A stretch of DNA of 64,000 nt from CAWCLK01 sp963796225. Lineage in GTDB: Bacteria > Actinomycetota > Nitriliruptoria > Nitriliruptorales > Nitriliruptoraceae. Under the pieces are notes generated by a model. That model made no database searches, had not been told where the DNA came from, and saw nothing but the letters and a program-made list of their open reading frames with translations. Positions 44,329-55,267 of the stretch are shown here, in pieces. The position numbers were made by a program, and so were the translations under genes. The DNA is taken from contig CAWCLK010000031.1 of assembly GCA_963796225.1 (NCBI GenBank), forward strand, positions 1 to 64,000, written 5' to 3'. Position 1 is the stretch's first letter; the number at the start of each line of letters is the position of its first letter.

Positions 44329-47300
44329 GTGCACCGGTATGACGTGCTGGGGCCGCTGCGTGTCGACGGTGGGCAGGACCACGCGCCCCGCCGCCCGGCG
44401 CAGCTCCGCCTGCTGTCGCTGCTCCTGCTCGAACGCCAGGGCCCGGTCCCCCGCGACGTGCTGATCGACCGGATGTGGCCCGACGGGCCGCCGTCGGGGG
44501 CGGTCAACACCCTGCAGGTCCACGTGTCCGGCCTGCGCCGGCTGCTCGGCAGCGACGCGATCCGCACCGACCACCGCGGCTACCAGCTGGTGGTCGCCGA
44601 CGACGCGGTGGACGCCGACCGGTTCGGGGCGCTGGCGGCCACGGCCCGGACCGAACGCACCGCGGGGGCCCACGAGGCCGCCCTGGCCGCGTGCGACGCG
44701 GCGACCGCCCTGTGGCGGGGCGAGCCCTACCCGGACCTGGCCGACGACGGGTGGGCGGTCCCGGAGGTCGACCGGCTCGTCGAGGCCCACGCCAGCGTCC
44801 GGTCGCTGCGCGCCGCGCTGCACCTGGACCTCGGCCACTGGCACGAGGCCACCGAGCAGCTCGAGGACCTGCTGGTCGGCCACCCCCACCACGAACGGCT
44901 GTGGGAGCTGCTCATGCTCGCCCGCTACCGGGCGGGGCGCAGCGCCGACGCCCTGCACGCCTACCAGCGGGCCCGGGCGGCGCTGGGCGAGCTGGGCCTG
45001 GACCCGGGCCCGGCCCTGCGCGAGCTGGAACGCCGGATGCTCGTGCAGGACCCGTCACTGCTGGGCCCCGGGCCCGGCGGCGAGGCCGCCGGCGGGATGC
45101 GGGCGGGGCGGGGCGCCGGCGTGCACGCGTGGCCCCTGATGGACCGCGACGACGAGCTCGCACGGCTCGACGAGGTGCTCGAGGGCCACCGGGTCGGCAT
45201 GGTGCTGGTCGGCCCGCCCGGCGTGGGCAAGTCCCGGCTGCTGCACGAGGTCACCCGTCGGGCCGAGGCGACCACGACCCTGATCCCGGTGCGCGCCAAC
45301 GCGTCGCTGCGCACCATCCCCCTCGGGCCCGTCACCGACCTCGTGCACCTGGCCCCCGGACCGGTCGCGGCCCAGCTCGACCAGCTCCTCGCGGTCCTGC
45401 GCGGGCTGGCCGCCGACGGCGCCCCGCCGGTACTGCTGGTCGACGACGCCCACCACCTCGACGACGCCACCCTCGCGCTGCTGACCCGCGCCATCCAGGC
45501 GGGGGTCGCCCGCGTGGTCGCCACCCTGCGCAGCGACCTGCCCACCCCACCCGACGTCACCGCGTGGTGGAAGGACTCGGGCCTGGACCGGCACACCGTC
45601 GCCCCGCTGCGCCCCGAGGCCTTCGGGCACCTGCTCGACCGCGTGCTGGGCCCGACCGCCACGGCCACCCACCAGCGCCTGGTCGACGTCGCCGCGGGCA
45701 ACCCGCTGCACCTGCGCGAGCTGGTCCGGGCCGCCCGGGACGAGGGCGCGCTGGTGCACGAGGCGGGGCGCTGGCGGCTGGTCCGCCCCGTGGTCGGGTC
45801 GGGGCGCCTGGCCGAGCTGGTCGACCTGGCGTTGCGCGGGCTCAGCCGGCCGTCACGCACCGGGCTGGAGGTGCTGGCGCTGCTGCGCCCCGCCCCGCGG
45901 GCGGTGCTCGACGCCGTCGCCGGCCCCGGCGCCGTGGACGACCTGCTGCACGCCGGCCTGGTGCAGCTCGCCCGCCAGCCCGACGGCGACACCGTCGTCG
46001 ACGCGGCCCACCCGCTGTACACGGAGAGCCTGGCGGCGCGCATGCTGGCGACCCGCCGGCGCGAGCTGGCGGGGCGGGTGCTCGCCAGCCTCGCCCACGA
46101 CGACCAGCTCCCGCCCAGCCGCGTGCTGCAGGTCGCCGTGCTGGCGCTGGAGGTCGACACGCTCGACGTCGATCTGGCGTTGCGGGGCGCCCGCGAGGCC
46201 CTGGTGCGCCTGGATCCGGCGCTTGGCCCGACGGCTGGCGACGGCCGCGGTGGACGACGGGGCGGGGGCGGAGGCCTGGATGCTGCTCGGCCGTGCCGCC
46301 GCCATGGCCGGCGACCACACCGCCGCCGAGGACGCCTTCGTCGCGGCGGGACAGCTCGCCAGTGCCGAGCAGCTGGTGGAGATCGACAGCCAGCGCGCCG
46401 CCACCCTGGCGATGGTCCGCCGCGACCCGGCCAGCGCCGTGGCCGTCCTCGACGACGCGATGCGCAGCCACCCGGCCGACACGCCGGCCGCCGCCCGGCT
46501 GCGGGTGGAACGAGCCCTCTACCTGGCGGTCTCGGGGCGGATGGTCGAGGTCGTCGACGAGGTCGCCGCGCTCGCCGACACGCCGCTGCCGGACCCGGTG
46601 CAGCTCAGCATGGGGCTGGCGGACACGCTGGCCCGCGCCATGCTCGGGCGGGTCGGCGACCTCGACGGCCGGCTCGACCGGCTCGATGCCCTCGCCGCCG
46701 CGCTGCCCGAGGCGTTCCCGCTCGCCCCGGACCAGCTGGCGTTCAACCGCGTGCAGGGGCTGCTGGTCGCGGGGCGGCTGGACGAGGCGCGCCGCGCCCT
46801 GGACGCGTGGCACGCCCGCGTGGAGCAGGGCGAGGCACTGGTCGGGCTGTGGCTGCAGGCTCGCATGCTGCTGCTGGACGTCACCGGCGAGGTGGCCCAG
46901 GCCGTGGCGCTGGACGAGGCCACCCACGAGGCGTTCCTCGCCTCCCCCGACCCCTTCCGGCTCCAGGCGAACCAGCCGGCGTTGCGGGCGATCGCGCTGG
47001 CGCAGGGCGGGCGGCTGCACGAGGCCCGCGCGGCGCTGGCCGAGGTCGACGACGGCGCCCTGCACCAGGACGCCCGGTCGCTGGCCCTGTGGCGCACCGC
47101 GCGGGCATGGACCCAGGTCGACGACCCGCCCCGCGCCGCGGCCGCCTTCGCCGAGGCGGGACGGCTGGCCGTGCAGCAGGGCCACGCCGCCTGGGGCGTG
47201 CACGCCTGGTACGGGGCGGTGCGGACCGGCCGCGCCGACCTGGCGCTGCCGGCCCTCGAGGCGGTCCACGCCACCATGGACGGGGCGGGCACCGTGGCCG

Positions 47301-47561
47301 CGCTGGTCGAGGGGGCCCGCGCCCACCTCGCCGGGACCGCCCGGGCGCTGACGGCGGCCGGGCGCGCGGTTCGAGGCGATCGGGGCGCGGCTGCTGGCGG
47401 CCGAGGCCCACGCCGAGGCGGCCCGCCGGGCGGAGGACGACGGCGACGACGTGGCCGCCGACCGGGCCCGGGCGGAGGCCACCCGCCTCGCCGACGGGCT
47501 GGGGGCGCGGACCCCGGCGCTGGCCGAGGGCGTTCAGGGCCCGTTCAGCCCCGCCTCGTAG
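44329..47561 (+). CDS. SARP regulator with AAA ATPase and TPR region, two frame breaks
   Basis: About 1077 residues. HRYDVLGPLRVDGGQD opens the winged HTH (VNTLQVHVSGLRRLLG), then a BTAD domain to ~residue 240 (LARYRAGRSADALHAYQRARAALGELGLDPG), a STAND/AAA ATPase (GMVLVGPPGVGKSRLLHEV, PVLLVDDAHHLDDATLALL) and a helical TPR-like C-terminus. Breaks near 46222 and 47375. GTG 44329 follows GGGAG. The stop TAG (47559-47561) is also the TA of the next promoter's -10 box. Promoter A upstream suggests it activates itself and the two lipoprotein genes downstream. Confidence 0.75.
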
Positions 47562-47564
47562 CGT
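47532..47564 (+). promoter_or_regulatory. SARP direct-repeat promoter B
   Basis: GTTCAG starts at 47532 and GTTCAGC at 47543 (11 bp apart). TAGCGT is at 47559-47564, again nine bases after the second heptamer. It lies inside the last codons of the SARP gene, and the TAG of the -10 is the SARP stop codon. It drives the lipoprotein gene. Confidence 0.65.
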
Positions 47565-47591
47565 CCCGTCGCCACGAACGAGGAGGGCGGC

Positions 47592-48224
47592 GTGCGACGA
47601 CGGGACCATCGGCATGCGGGGCGCGACGGTCGGGCTGGCCGGGGCGCTGCTGCTCACGGGATGCGGGGGCGGCGAGACGACCCCGGCCGCGACGACCGCG
47701 ACGGGGGAGGACGTCGCAGCCACACCCACGTCCGCCGCCACAACCGCGCCGGCCGGCGAGGACGACGCACCCGCGGCCACCGGCGAGTACGGGACCGCGA
47801 CCGTCCGCGTCGGGGGGACCACCACCACGTTCACCGTGATCCAGTGCTTCGAGGACACGCCGTCCGTCAGCACGGGCGACATGGTGGCCCTGGCCCTGGA
47901 CGGGGTGCCGACGGACACCCCGCCCGAGCTCATCGAGCCGCTGCTCGGCGCAAGGCCGAGGCCGAGCGCGGGCCTCGACCTGCTGGAGCCGGTGCTGGCC
48001 CTCGGACCCATCCTGTCGGTCGTGCGCCTGGCCGAGAGCGGCGACATCGTGCAGGTGATCGACGCGGCCTTCGAACCGATCAGCACGGGATACGACGTGG
48101 CGGAGGACCCGGCACAGCGCTTCCTCACATCATCGACGACGGTCGCGTGACCGGCTCCAGCCCGGCCACGGGCCCCGACGGCGAGCTCGGCGACCTCGAG
48201 ATCGAGGCGACCTGCCCCGGATGA
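47592..48224 (+). CDS. Lipoprotein A of the SARP regulon, frame breaks
   Basis: About 210 residues. GAGGAGG ends five bases before GTG 47592. Removing one G near 47600 joins it to MRGATVGLAGALLLTGC, a clear lipobox; otherwise ATG 47614 is the start. A Thr/Ala linker follows, then TATVRVGGTTTTFTVIQCFE and SVVRLAESGDIVQVIDAAFEP. After a break near 48128 the end is LIIDDGRVTGSSPATGP...IEATCPG with TGA at 48222-48224. The two cysteines could form a disulfide, reminiscent of LpqH-type small lipoproteins. Function unknown. Confidence 0.55.
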   Translation: MRRRDHRHAGRDGRAGRGAAAHGMRGRRDDPGRDDRDGGGRRSHTHVRRHNRAGRRGRRTRGHRRVRDRDRPRRGDHHHVHRDPVLRGHAVRQHGRHGGPGPGRGADGHPARAHRAAARRKAEAERGPRPAGAGAGPRTHPVGRAPGRERRHRAGDRRGLRTDQHGIRRGGGPGTALPHIIDDGRVTGSSPATGPDGELGDLEIEATCPG

Positions 48225-48321
48225 CGGGAGCGCACACCGGCCGTCCGTACCGTGACGCGCGCCGCCGTCGGTCGTTGACGGGGGCGACTGGTGATGGGGA
48301 CCCGGCCGAGGAGGACGCCCC

Positions 48322-49394
48322 GTGCGCCCTCGGCTGCAGACGATCGCCCTGACCGACGAACCCCCGGGCTCGCGGGTCGAGGTCCGCCTCGACCTGCCCG
48401 GCCACCCCGACCTGCACGGCGAGGCGACCGGCGGCGCGACCGAGCTGGCCCAGGCCGGCGCGGCGGCCCACGCGACGGTCCGTGCGCTGGCGGAGGTGCT
48501 GCCGGACGTCCGGCTCACCGTCGACGACGTCGTCGCCCAGACGGGCGGGGACGCCACCTGGGTCACGGTGCTGGTCACGGCGATGGGTGGCAGCGGCATC
48601 GAGCGCCTGGTCGGCTCGGCGCTGGTCGAGGCCGGCATGCACCGCGCCGCCGTCCACGCGACGCTGCACGCCTGCAACCGGCGCCTGCTCCACCTCGGCG
48701 TCACCCCACCCGTCGAGGCCGCACCGCGGGTGGTCACCGACAGCGGCCCGCCGCCCTCGCCCCGCCCGGGGGTCCGGGACGCGGCGTCCGTGCTGCTCGG
48801 CTACCTGCGCCTGCTGCGTCGCCACGTCGACGATCTGGACGACCGCGAGCGGCTCACCCTGCTCGACCGCAGCATCGTCGCCGCGGACCGGCTCGTCGAC
48901 GCCGCCGACCCCGACGTCCCGGCGGGCCCCGCCCCGACGCGGTCGCCCTCGTGCAGCACGCCGTGGCCGGCGCGGTCGCCGACGTGGCCGCCCCCGCCGG
49001 CGACGTCGTCTCCCACTGCCCGCCCGACCTGCGCGCGTCCGCCGACCCGGGCGACCTGCGCCGGATGCTCGCGACCGGGATCGCGACGATCCTGCACCAC
49101 GGGACCCGCCCCGCCACGGTCCGCGCCGTCGCCGCCGACCCCTGGGTGCGCATCGAGGTGCACGGCACCGCCGGCGACCCGCAGGCCGAGCACCCCGACC
49201 GCGACCTGCGCCAGGCGCTGCGTGCGGGTCGCGACCCCGGACCCGGGCTCGCGCTCGTCCGGGTGCTCGCCGAGGCCAGCGGGGGCACGGCAGCCATCGA
49301 GTCGGACGGCGCCCACCTGCGCCGCCTGCGGCTCAGGGTGCCCCTGGCGGGCCGACCCCCGGGCGTTCAGAGGGCGTTCAGGACGCCCACGTAG
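48322..49394 (+). CDS. Degenerate histidine-kinase-like protein, one frame break
   Basis: About 357 residues. The first ~120 residues contain two similar segments (VRLDLPGHPDLHGEATGG...GAAAHATVRAL and VTVLVTAMGGSGIERLVGSAL...HRAAVHATLHAC). Then comes a dimerisation-like helix VLLGYLRLLRRHVDDLDDRERLTLLDRSIVAADRL lacking the phospho-His, then (after a break near 48935) an ATPase-like end GPGLALVRVLAEASGGTAAIES, the G2 box of HATPase domains. The N and G1 boxes are not evident. Likely a non-phosphorylating sensor. GTG 48322 follows GAGGAGG. Its stop TAG lies in promoter C. Confidence 0.45.
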
Positions 49395-49397
49395 CGT
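49365..49397 (+). promoter_or_regulatory. SARP direct-repeat promoter C
   Basis: GTTCAG starts at 49365 and GTTCAGG at 49376, 11 bp apart. TAGCGT is at 49392-49397, nine bases after the second heptamer. As at promoter B, the TAG is the stop codon of the upstream gene. It drives lipoprotein B at 49451. Confidence 0.65.
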
Positions 49398-49450
49398 CCC
49401 GTCGTCGACGCGCCCCGCCCGGGTCGCGCGTCGCGGACGAGGGGTGCGTG

Positions 49451-49934
49451 ATGACGACGACACGACGACGGCTGGCGGCGGGCCTGGTGGCCTGCATCGC
49501 GCTCACCGGGTGCGGCAGCGGCGACGCCACGACGGCGGCCGACGACGCGACGTCGGCGGCGGCGGACACGACCGACAGGCACGGGCGCGGAGACCGAGGT
49601 CGGCGCGATCGACCGCGAGGCCGAGGACGGCGAACGTCCCGAGGGCCTGCCCGAGGACGTGCCCGTCCCCGCCGGCCTGCGCAGCGTCCTGTCCATGGGC
49701 AGCGACGGAAACCAGCTCGGCTTCAGCGGGTCGATCTCGGGGACCGACCCGGCCACGGCCGCGGACGGCCTCACCGCCGCCCTCGAGGACACCGGGTGGA
49801 CGGTCACGCGGCAGGAGACCGGCGAGGGCCAGGCGGTCGGGCTCGACGCCGAACGCGACGGCGAGCACTACACGGCCAGCTTCACCGGACTCGGCCAGAT
49901 CGTCAGCGTGCAGCTGACCTACGGCACGGAGTGA
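49451..49934 (+). CDS. Lipoprotein B of the SARP regulon, one frame break
   Basis: About 160 residues. RRRLAAGLVACIALTGC is a good lipoprotein signal. After the break near 49578: EVGAIDREAEDGERPEGLPEDVPVPAG, SVLSMGSDGNQLGFSGSISGTDPATAADGLTAALEDTGWTVTRQE, and a beta-strand end. The body looks like a small alpha/beta domain, as in exported lipoproteins of actinobacteria. Unknown function. GAGGGG precedes ATG 49451. Regulated by promoter C. Confidence 0.6.
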
Positions 49935-50012
49935 CCGGTCGGTGCCGCCGGCTCGCCGTGCGGCGGGCCGGGGTGGCAGGCTGCGCGCTCCGCCGGGCCC
50001 GCCGAGGACATC

Positions 50013-50534
50013 GTGACCGTCACCATCGCGCCGCCATCGCCCACCGACCGGGCGGCGGTGCTCGCGGCCGTGGAGGCCAGCCGGACCCTGCACGAACCCT
50101 GGGTCGCCCCGCCCGCGGACGCCGACGCGTTCGCCCAGTGGGTGGACCGGCAGGGCGAGCGGCACCGCTCCTGGCTCGCGCGCGACGACGACGTCCTGGT
50201 GGGGGTGGTCAACGCCAACGAGATCGTGCGGGGCGCGTTCCACAGCTGCTTCCTCGGCTACTACGGCTTCGCCGAGGGGGTCGGTGGCGGGCGGATGACC
50301 CGCGCCCTGGCGCTCGTGCTCGACGAGCTGTTCGGCCCGGTCGGGCTGCACCGGGCCGAGGCCAACATCCAGCCGGGCAACGTCCGCTCACGCCGGCTGG
50401 TGGAGCGGCTCGGGTTCCGCAAGGAGGGCTTCTCGCCCGACTACCTGTTCATCGACGGGGCGTGGCGCGACCACGACCGGTGGGCGATCCTGGCACCGGA
50501 GTGGGCCGGCGCGGGGCGTGTGGCGGCGGGCTGA
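50013..50534 (+). CDS. GNAT (RimJ/RimL-type) N-acetyltransferase
   Basis: 173 residues: APPSPTDRAAVLAAVEASRTLHEPWV, VGVVNANEIVRGAFHSCFLGYYGFAEGVGGGRMTRALALVLDELF (acetyl-CoA binding, Gly-rich GVGGGRM) and AEANIQPGNVRSRRLVERLGFRKEG, the usual GNAT end. It acetylates an amino group of a protein or small molecule, unknown which. GTG 50013 is the start. Convergent with the next gene, 15 bp apart. Confidence 0.8.
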   Translation: MTVTIAPPSPTDRAAVLAAVEASRTLHEPWVAPPADADAFAQWVDRQGERHRSWLARDDDVLVGVVNANEIVRGAFHSCFLGYYGFAEGVGGGRMTRALALVLDELFGPVGLHRAEANIQPGNVRSRRLVERLGFRKEGFSPDYLFIDGAWRDHDRWAILAPEWAGAGRVAAG

Positions 50535-50549
50535 CCCGCACGCCGACCG

Positions 50550-50972
50550 TCACCAGCGCACGTCGTCGACGGCCTCGCGCCGGACGAGGAACGCGACGAC
50601 CAGCAGGACGACGTCGATCACCACACCGGCGATCGCCTGGGGCAGCGCCCCGACGCTGAGGACCAGCGAGACCCCGAGCACGACCACGGTCGCGTCCCAC
50701 CACCGCACGTGGTGGGTCCACAGCCACGCCGCCGCGAACGCGCACCCCGCCGCTGCGGCGACCCACGCCACGGCCAGGACGCTGGCCCAGGCCCCGGTGA
50801 CGTCGACGGCGCCGAACAGGTACGGGACGGGCTCACCGCCCCCGGCGGCGTCGATGGCGGCCTGCGCCCCGACCAGGTGCGCGATGCCGTGCAGGACGAG
50901 GAACACCGCGATCCCGCGCCGAGCCCACTCGGTCCGACTGGTGTCGCCGGCGAGGTGTCGCATCGAGCTCAT
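50550..50972 (-). CDS. Four-helix membrane protein
   Basis: 141 residues. Four hydrophobic helices (AVFLVLHGIAHLVGAQ, SVLAVAWVAAAAGCAFAAAWLW, WDATVVVLGVSLVLSVGAL, AIAGVVIDVVLLVVAFLV). The first carries a LHGIAHLVG block with two His that could bind metal or haem. No family recognised. ATG 50972 has GGAGG before it. The DosR-like box ends 59 nt upstream. Confidence 0.6.
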   Translation of the reverse strand: MSSMRHLAGDTSRTEWARRGIAVFLVLHGIAHLVGAQAAIDAAGGGEPVPYLFGAVDVTGAWASVLAVAWVAAAAGCAFAAAWLWTHHVRWWDATVVVLGVSLVLSVGALPQAIAGVVIDVVLLVVAFLVRREAVDDVRW

Positions 50973-51030
50973 GGGGGACCTCCGCAGGTCGTCGTCCCCC
51001 CACCCAACACCGGCGCGGACGACGTGCCGA

Positions 51031-51044
51031 CGGCCGAAGGACCC
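51031..51044 (-). promoter_or_regulatory. DosR-like box, copy 4
   Basis: On the minus strand GGGTCCTTCGGCCG, identical to copy 3 in 13 of 14 bases, ending 59 nt before the membrane protein start. Confidence 0.5.
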
Positions 51045-51079
51045 GGTGCGGCCGGGGCAAGGGTCCGTCAAGGACCTCC

Positions 51080-51885
51080 TCAGCAGTCGTCGCTGCCCGA
51101 GTTCGAGTTCGGCTGGTCCGGGATCGAGGTGTCGATGAGCTCGAGGTGGGTGTGGGGCCAGTCCGCGGGCCCCGAGGCCTCGTCGACCTGGCTGGCGAAC
51201 GGCAGCTTGGTGGGCCGCGGGCGCGATCACCGTCTCCCCGGCCACGACGTGGTCGCCGGCCTGCACCTGGACGCCGTCGATGTGCAGCATCTTGACCTCG
51301 ATGCCGGGGCGGCCCTCGGGCTCGATCACGGCGAAGTCGTCGAGGTTGTCGCAGTAGAGGGTGTAGGTGCCGGCGCGGACGACGGTGCCGGTGACCGGGG
51401 CGCGCAGCTCGGTCGTCGGGGTCGACCACGATGTCGGCGGCCGAGCGCCGCCCCGTCCCGCGTTCGCGTGACTCGAGCACGACGGTCGGCACCGGGCTGG
51501 CCTCGACCGCGTCGAGGTTGCGCGCGCCGTCGTTGTTGGACTGGTGGAAGCCGACCAGCTCGGTGCCGGGCGGAGGGCACCCGCAGGTCGATCCCGTCCC
51601 AGGTCATGGTGACGGGGTAGGCCTCGGGCGGCGGTCGGGCTGGCGGTGGGCGACGGGGCGGCGGTCGTCGGCGGCTGCGTGGTCTCGGTGGGGGACGCCC
51701 CGCCCTCGTCGAAGCCGACCGGGTCCTCCTCGGGCGGCGAGGTGGTGGTCGACGACGGCCGTCGGGGCCGCGCCCGGGTCGGTGCCGGCCTGGGTCACCT
51801 CGCCGTCGCCGCCACCGCCGCAGGCGGCCAGGACCAGGCCGAGCACGAGGGCGAGGACGGTCGAGCGTGCATGCGCGCGCAGCAC
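51080..51885 (-). CDS. M23-like peptidase lipoprotein, about four frame breaks
   Basis: About 267 residues after joining frames (breaks near 51755, 51570, 51410 and 51225). Signal VLRAHARSTVLALVLGLVLAAC with a lipobox, an acidic Thr/Pro linker, then a LytM/M23-like core: APVTGTVVRAGTYTLYC, VIEPEGRPGIEVKMLHIDGVQVQAGDHVVAGETVIA and DWPHTHLELID, where HTHLEL is the HxH motif and MLHID the middle His. The first metal-binding HxxxD motif is not obvious, so activity is uncertain. GTG 51885 follows AGGAG. Confidence 0.6.
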
Positions 51886-51902
51886 CGGATGGGCTCCTGA
51901 GT

Positions 51903-51919
51903 CGTCGGGCTGCCCGACG
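51903..51919 (-). terminator. Hairpin after the DoxX gene
   Basis: CGTCGGG and CCCGACG pair with loop CTG between DoxX and the M23 lipoprotein gene, both on the minus strand. No T-run. It may separate the two transcripts. Confidence 0.4.
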
Positions 51920-51967
51920 GTACGGCGCGCCCCGGGGCGGGTCAGGGGACGCGTGGACGGGGTCGGG

Positions 51968-52493
51968 TCACCGCGAGCGGGTCGCCCAGCGCAGCCACCC
52001 TCCGGCGACCCCGACCACGAACGCGGCCACGCCCGGGGACCACGCCCCACAGCACGTCGAGGCCCAGGGCGTGGTCGAGCGAGGCGACGCCCGGGCCGGT
52101 GATGGCGACGGCGGTGGCGACCACGACGAGGTAGCCGTTGAGCTCCCAGCCCTTGCGGACCGACCAGAACCCGCCCTCGGCGTTGTTGACGAACCCGGCC
52201 GTGGTCATCGCCCCGATCATGGCGGCCGCCGCGAACGGGGTGAGCAGCCCCAGCGCCAGCCCGAGCCCGCCGGCGACCTCGCTGGTGCCGGCCATCACCG
52301 CGGCGGCCCTGCCGTCGCCGAACCCGAGGCTGCGGAACCACCCGGCCGTGCCCTCCAGCCCGCCGCCCCCGAACCAGCCGAACAGCTTCTGGAACCCGTG
52401 CAGCGAGAACGGCACGCCCACCAGCACCCGCAGCACCAGCAGGCCCAGCGCCGGGGCGCCGAGGCCATGGGTCGACAGGTCGATGATCTCCAC
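51968..52493 (-). CDS. DoxX-family membrane protein, one frame break
   Basis: About 174 residues, four helices: LGLLVLRVLVGVPFSLHGFQKLFGWFGGGG is the DoxX start, then SEVAGGLGLALGLLTPFAAAAMIGAMTTAGFVNN and GYLVVVATAVAITGPG. After a break near 52030 (CCCGGGG) it ends GVAAFVVGVAGGWLRWATRSR. DoxX proteins interact with superoxide dismutase in mycobacteria or act as quinone-related membrane proteins; the role here is unknown. GTG 52493 has GAGGAG upstream. Confidence 0.75.
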
Positions 52494-52540
52494 GTCGCGC
52501 TCCTCATTCGCGGGGGGTCGGCGGCGAGGGTGGCGTCCGG

Positions 52541-53315
52541 TCAGCGCAGGCGCCACTCCCCCGGCTTGGCCGACGCACGGTCGACCTGCGCGGTGGCGCG
52601 GTCGTTGCCGAGCATCGGGTAGGCCAGGCCGCGCTCCAGCGCGACCGTACGGGGCAGGTCCAGCGACTCCCAGATCGCCTTGACGGTCCCCTGTGTGGCC
52701 AGCGGGGGCTTGGCGGCGATGGTGCGCGGCGAGCTCGGCGGCGCGGTCCCAGAGCCCGTCGCGGGGCGTGACCTCGGTCACCAGCCCGACCTGCAGCGCC
52801 CGCTCGGCCGACATGCGCTCGTCGAGCCCGAGCAGCGTCCAGCGCAGCACGTCGCCGAGGTTGACCCGCCGGGCCAGGCCGATGGGTTCGAGCGCGGAGA
52901 TCATCCCGTAGGTCACGTGCGGGTCGAAGAACGTCGCGTCCTCCGAGCAGATGATGATGTCGGCCTCGTTGAGCCAGTAGAAGGCCCCGCCCGCGGCCAT
53001 GCCGTGCACCGCCGCGACCACCGGCTTCCAGCAGCGGTTGGCCTTGGGCGACAGCGCCGCGCCCGGGTCGACCGCGTCGTAGGGGTTGTCGGAGAAGTCC
53101 ACGCCCTCGACCACGTCCACGCCGGTGCAGAACGCCTTCTCGCCGGCGGCGCGGAGCACGACCACGTGGACGTCGTCGTCGGCCTGGGCGCGCCGCCACA
53201 GGTCGCGGAACTCGTCGCACATCCGCTGGTTGAAGGCGTTGTGCTTCTCGGGGCGGTTCAGCGTCACCGTGCCGACGTGGTCGGCGACCTCCCAGGTGAT
53301 GGTCTCGTACTCCAC
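52541..53315 (-). CDS. Enoyl-CoA hydratase/isomerase family protein, one frame break
   Basis: About 257 residues. ITWEVADHVGTVTLNRPEKHNAFNQRM, VVVLRAAGEKAFCTGVDV (oxyanion loop), ANRCWKPVVAAVHGMAAGGAFYWLNEADIIICSEDATFFDPHVTYGM, then (break near 52720) PPLATQGTVKAIWESLD. The crotonase fold is clear. The catalytic Glu pair is only partly conserved, so hydratase or isomerase cannot be decided. It starts the catabolic cluster and should act on the CoA thioester made by the adjacent ligase. Confidence 0.75.
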
Positions 53316-53444
53316 GCCGGGCCTCCCGCGCCGCCACGTGCGTCCTCGTGGGCGGCACCCTACGTGGCGCGCCCCCGACCCTCGCAGGCCACCGTGCGCG
53401 GTGGCGGGCGCGGGGCGCGGGAGGCTGTCGTCGAGGGTGGCTCG

Positions 53445-55120
<1,676 letters not shown>

Positions 55121-55220
55121 CCTCGTTCCTCCTGGGGATGACGGGGGATGTCGTGGCGCCGCGCGCCCGACACCGCGTCCCGCCGCGGCGCCCTCCCGGC
55201 GCGACGGAGACACTAGCACT

Positions 55221-55231
55221 GTTGTAGTAAC
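55221..55231. promoter_or_regulatory. HxlR-type operator 1 (GTYGTAGTRAC)
   Basis: GTTGTAGTAAC, an interrupted palindrome (GTT-AAC around GTAGT), in the 147-bp divergent region between the ligase and F420 oxidoreductase genes, in an AT-richer spot. It matches operator 2 at 62187-62197 in 9 of 11 bases, the two differences being paired transitions that keep the palindrome. Confidence 0.5.
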
Positions 55232-55267
55232 GTGCCGCGCGCGCCCGCAGCACGTCCAGGAGCCCGC

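Noticed and set aside
44241..49397. GTTCAG repeats as PhoP (PHO) boxes
   Set aside because: Kept as alternative, not as the main call: PHO boxes prefer GTTCACC, and the constant 9-nt distance to TAGCGT plus a site before the SARP gene fit a SARP better.
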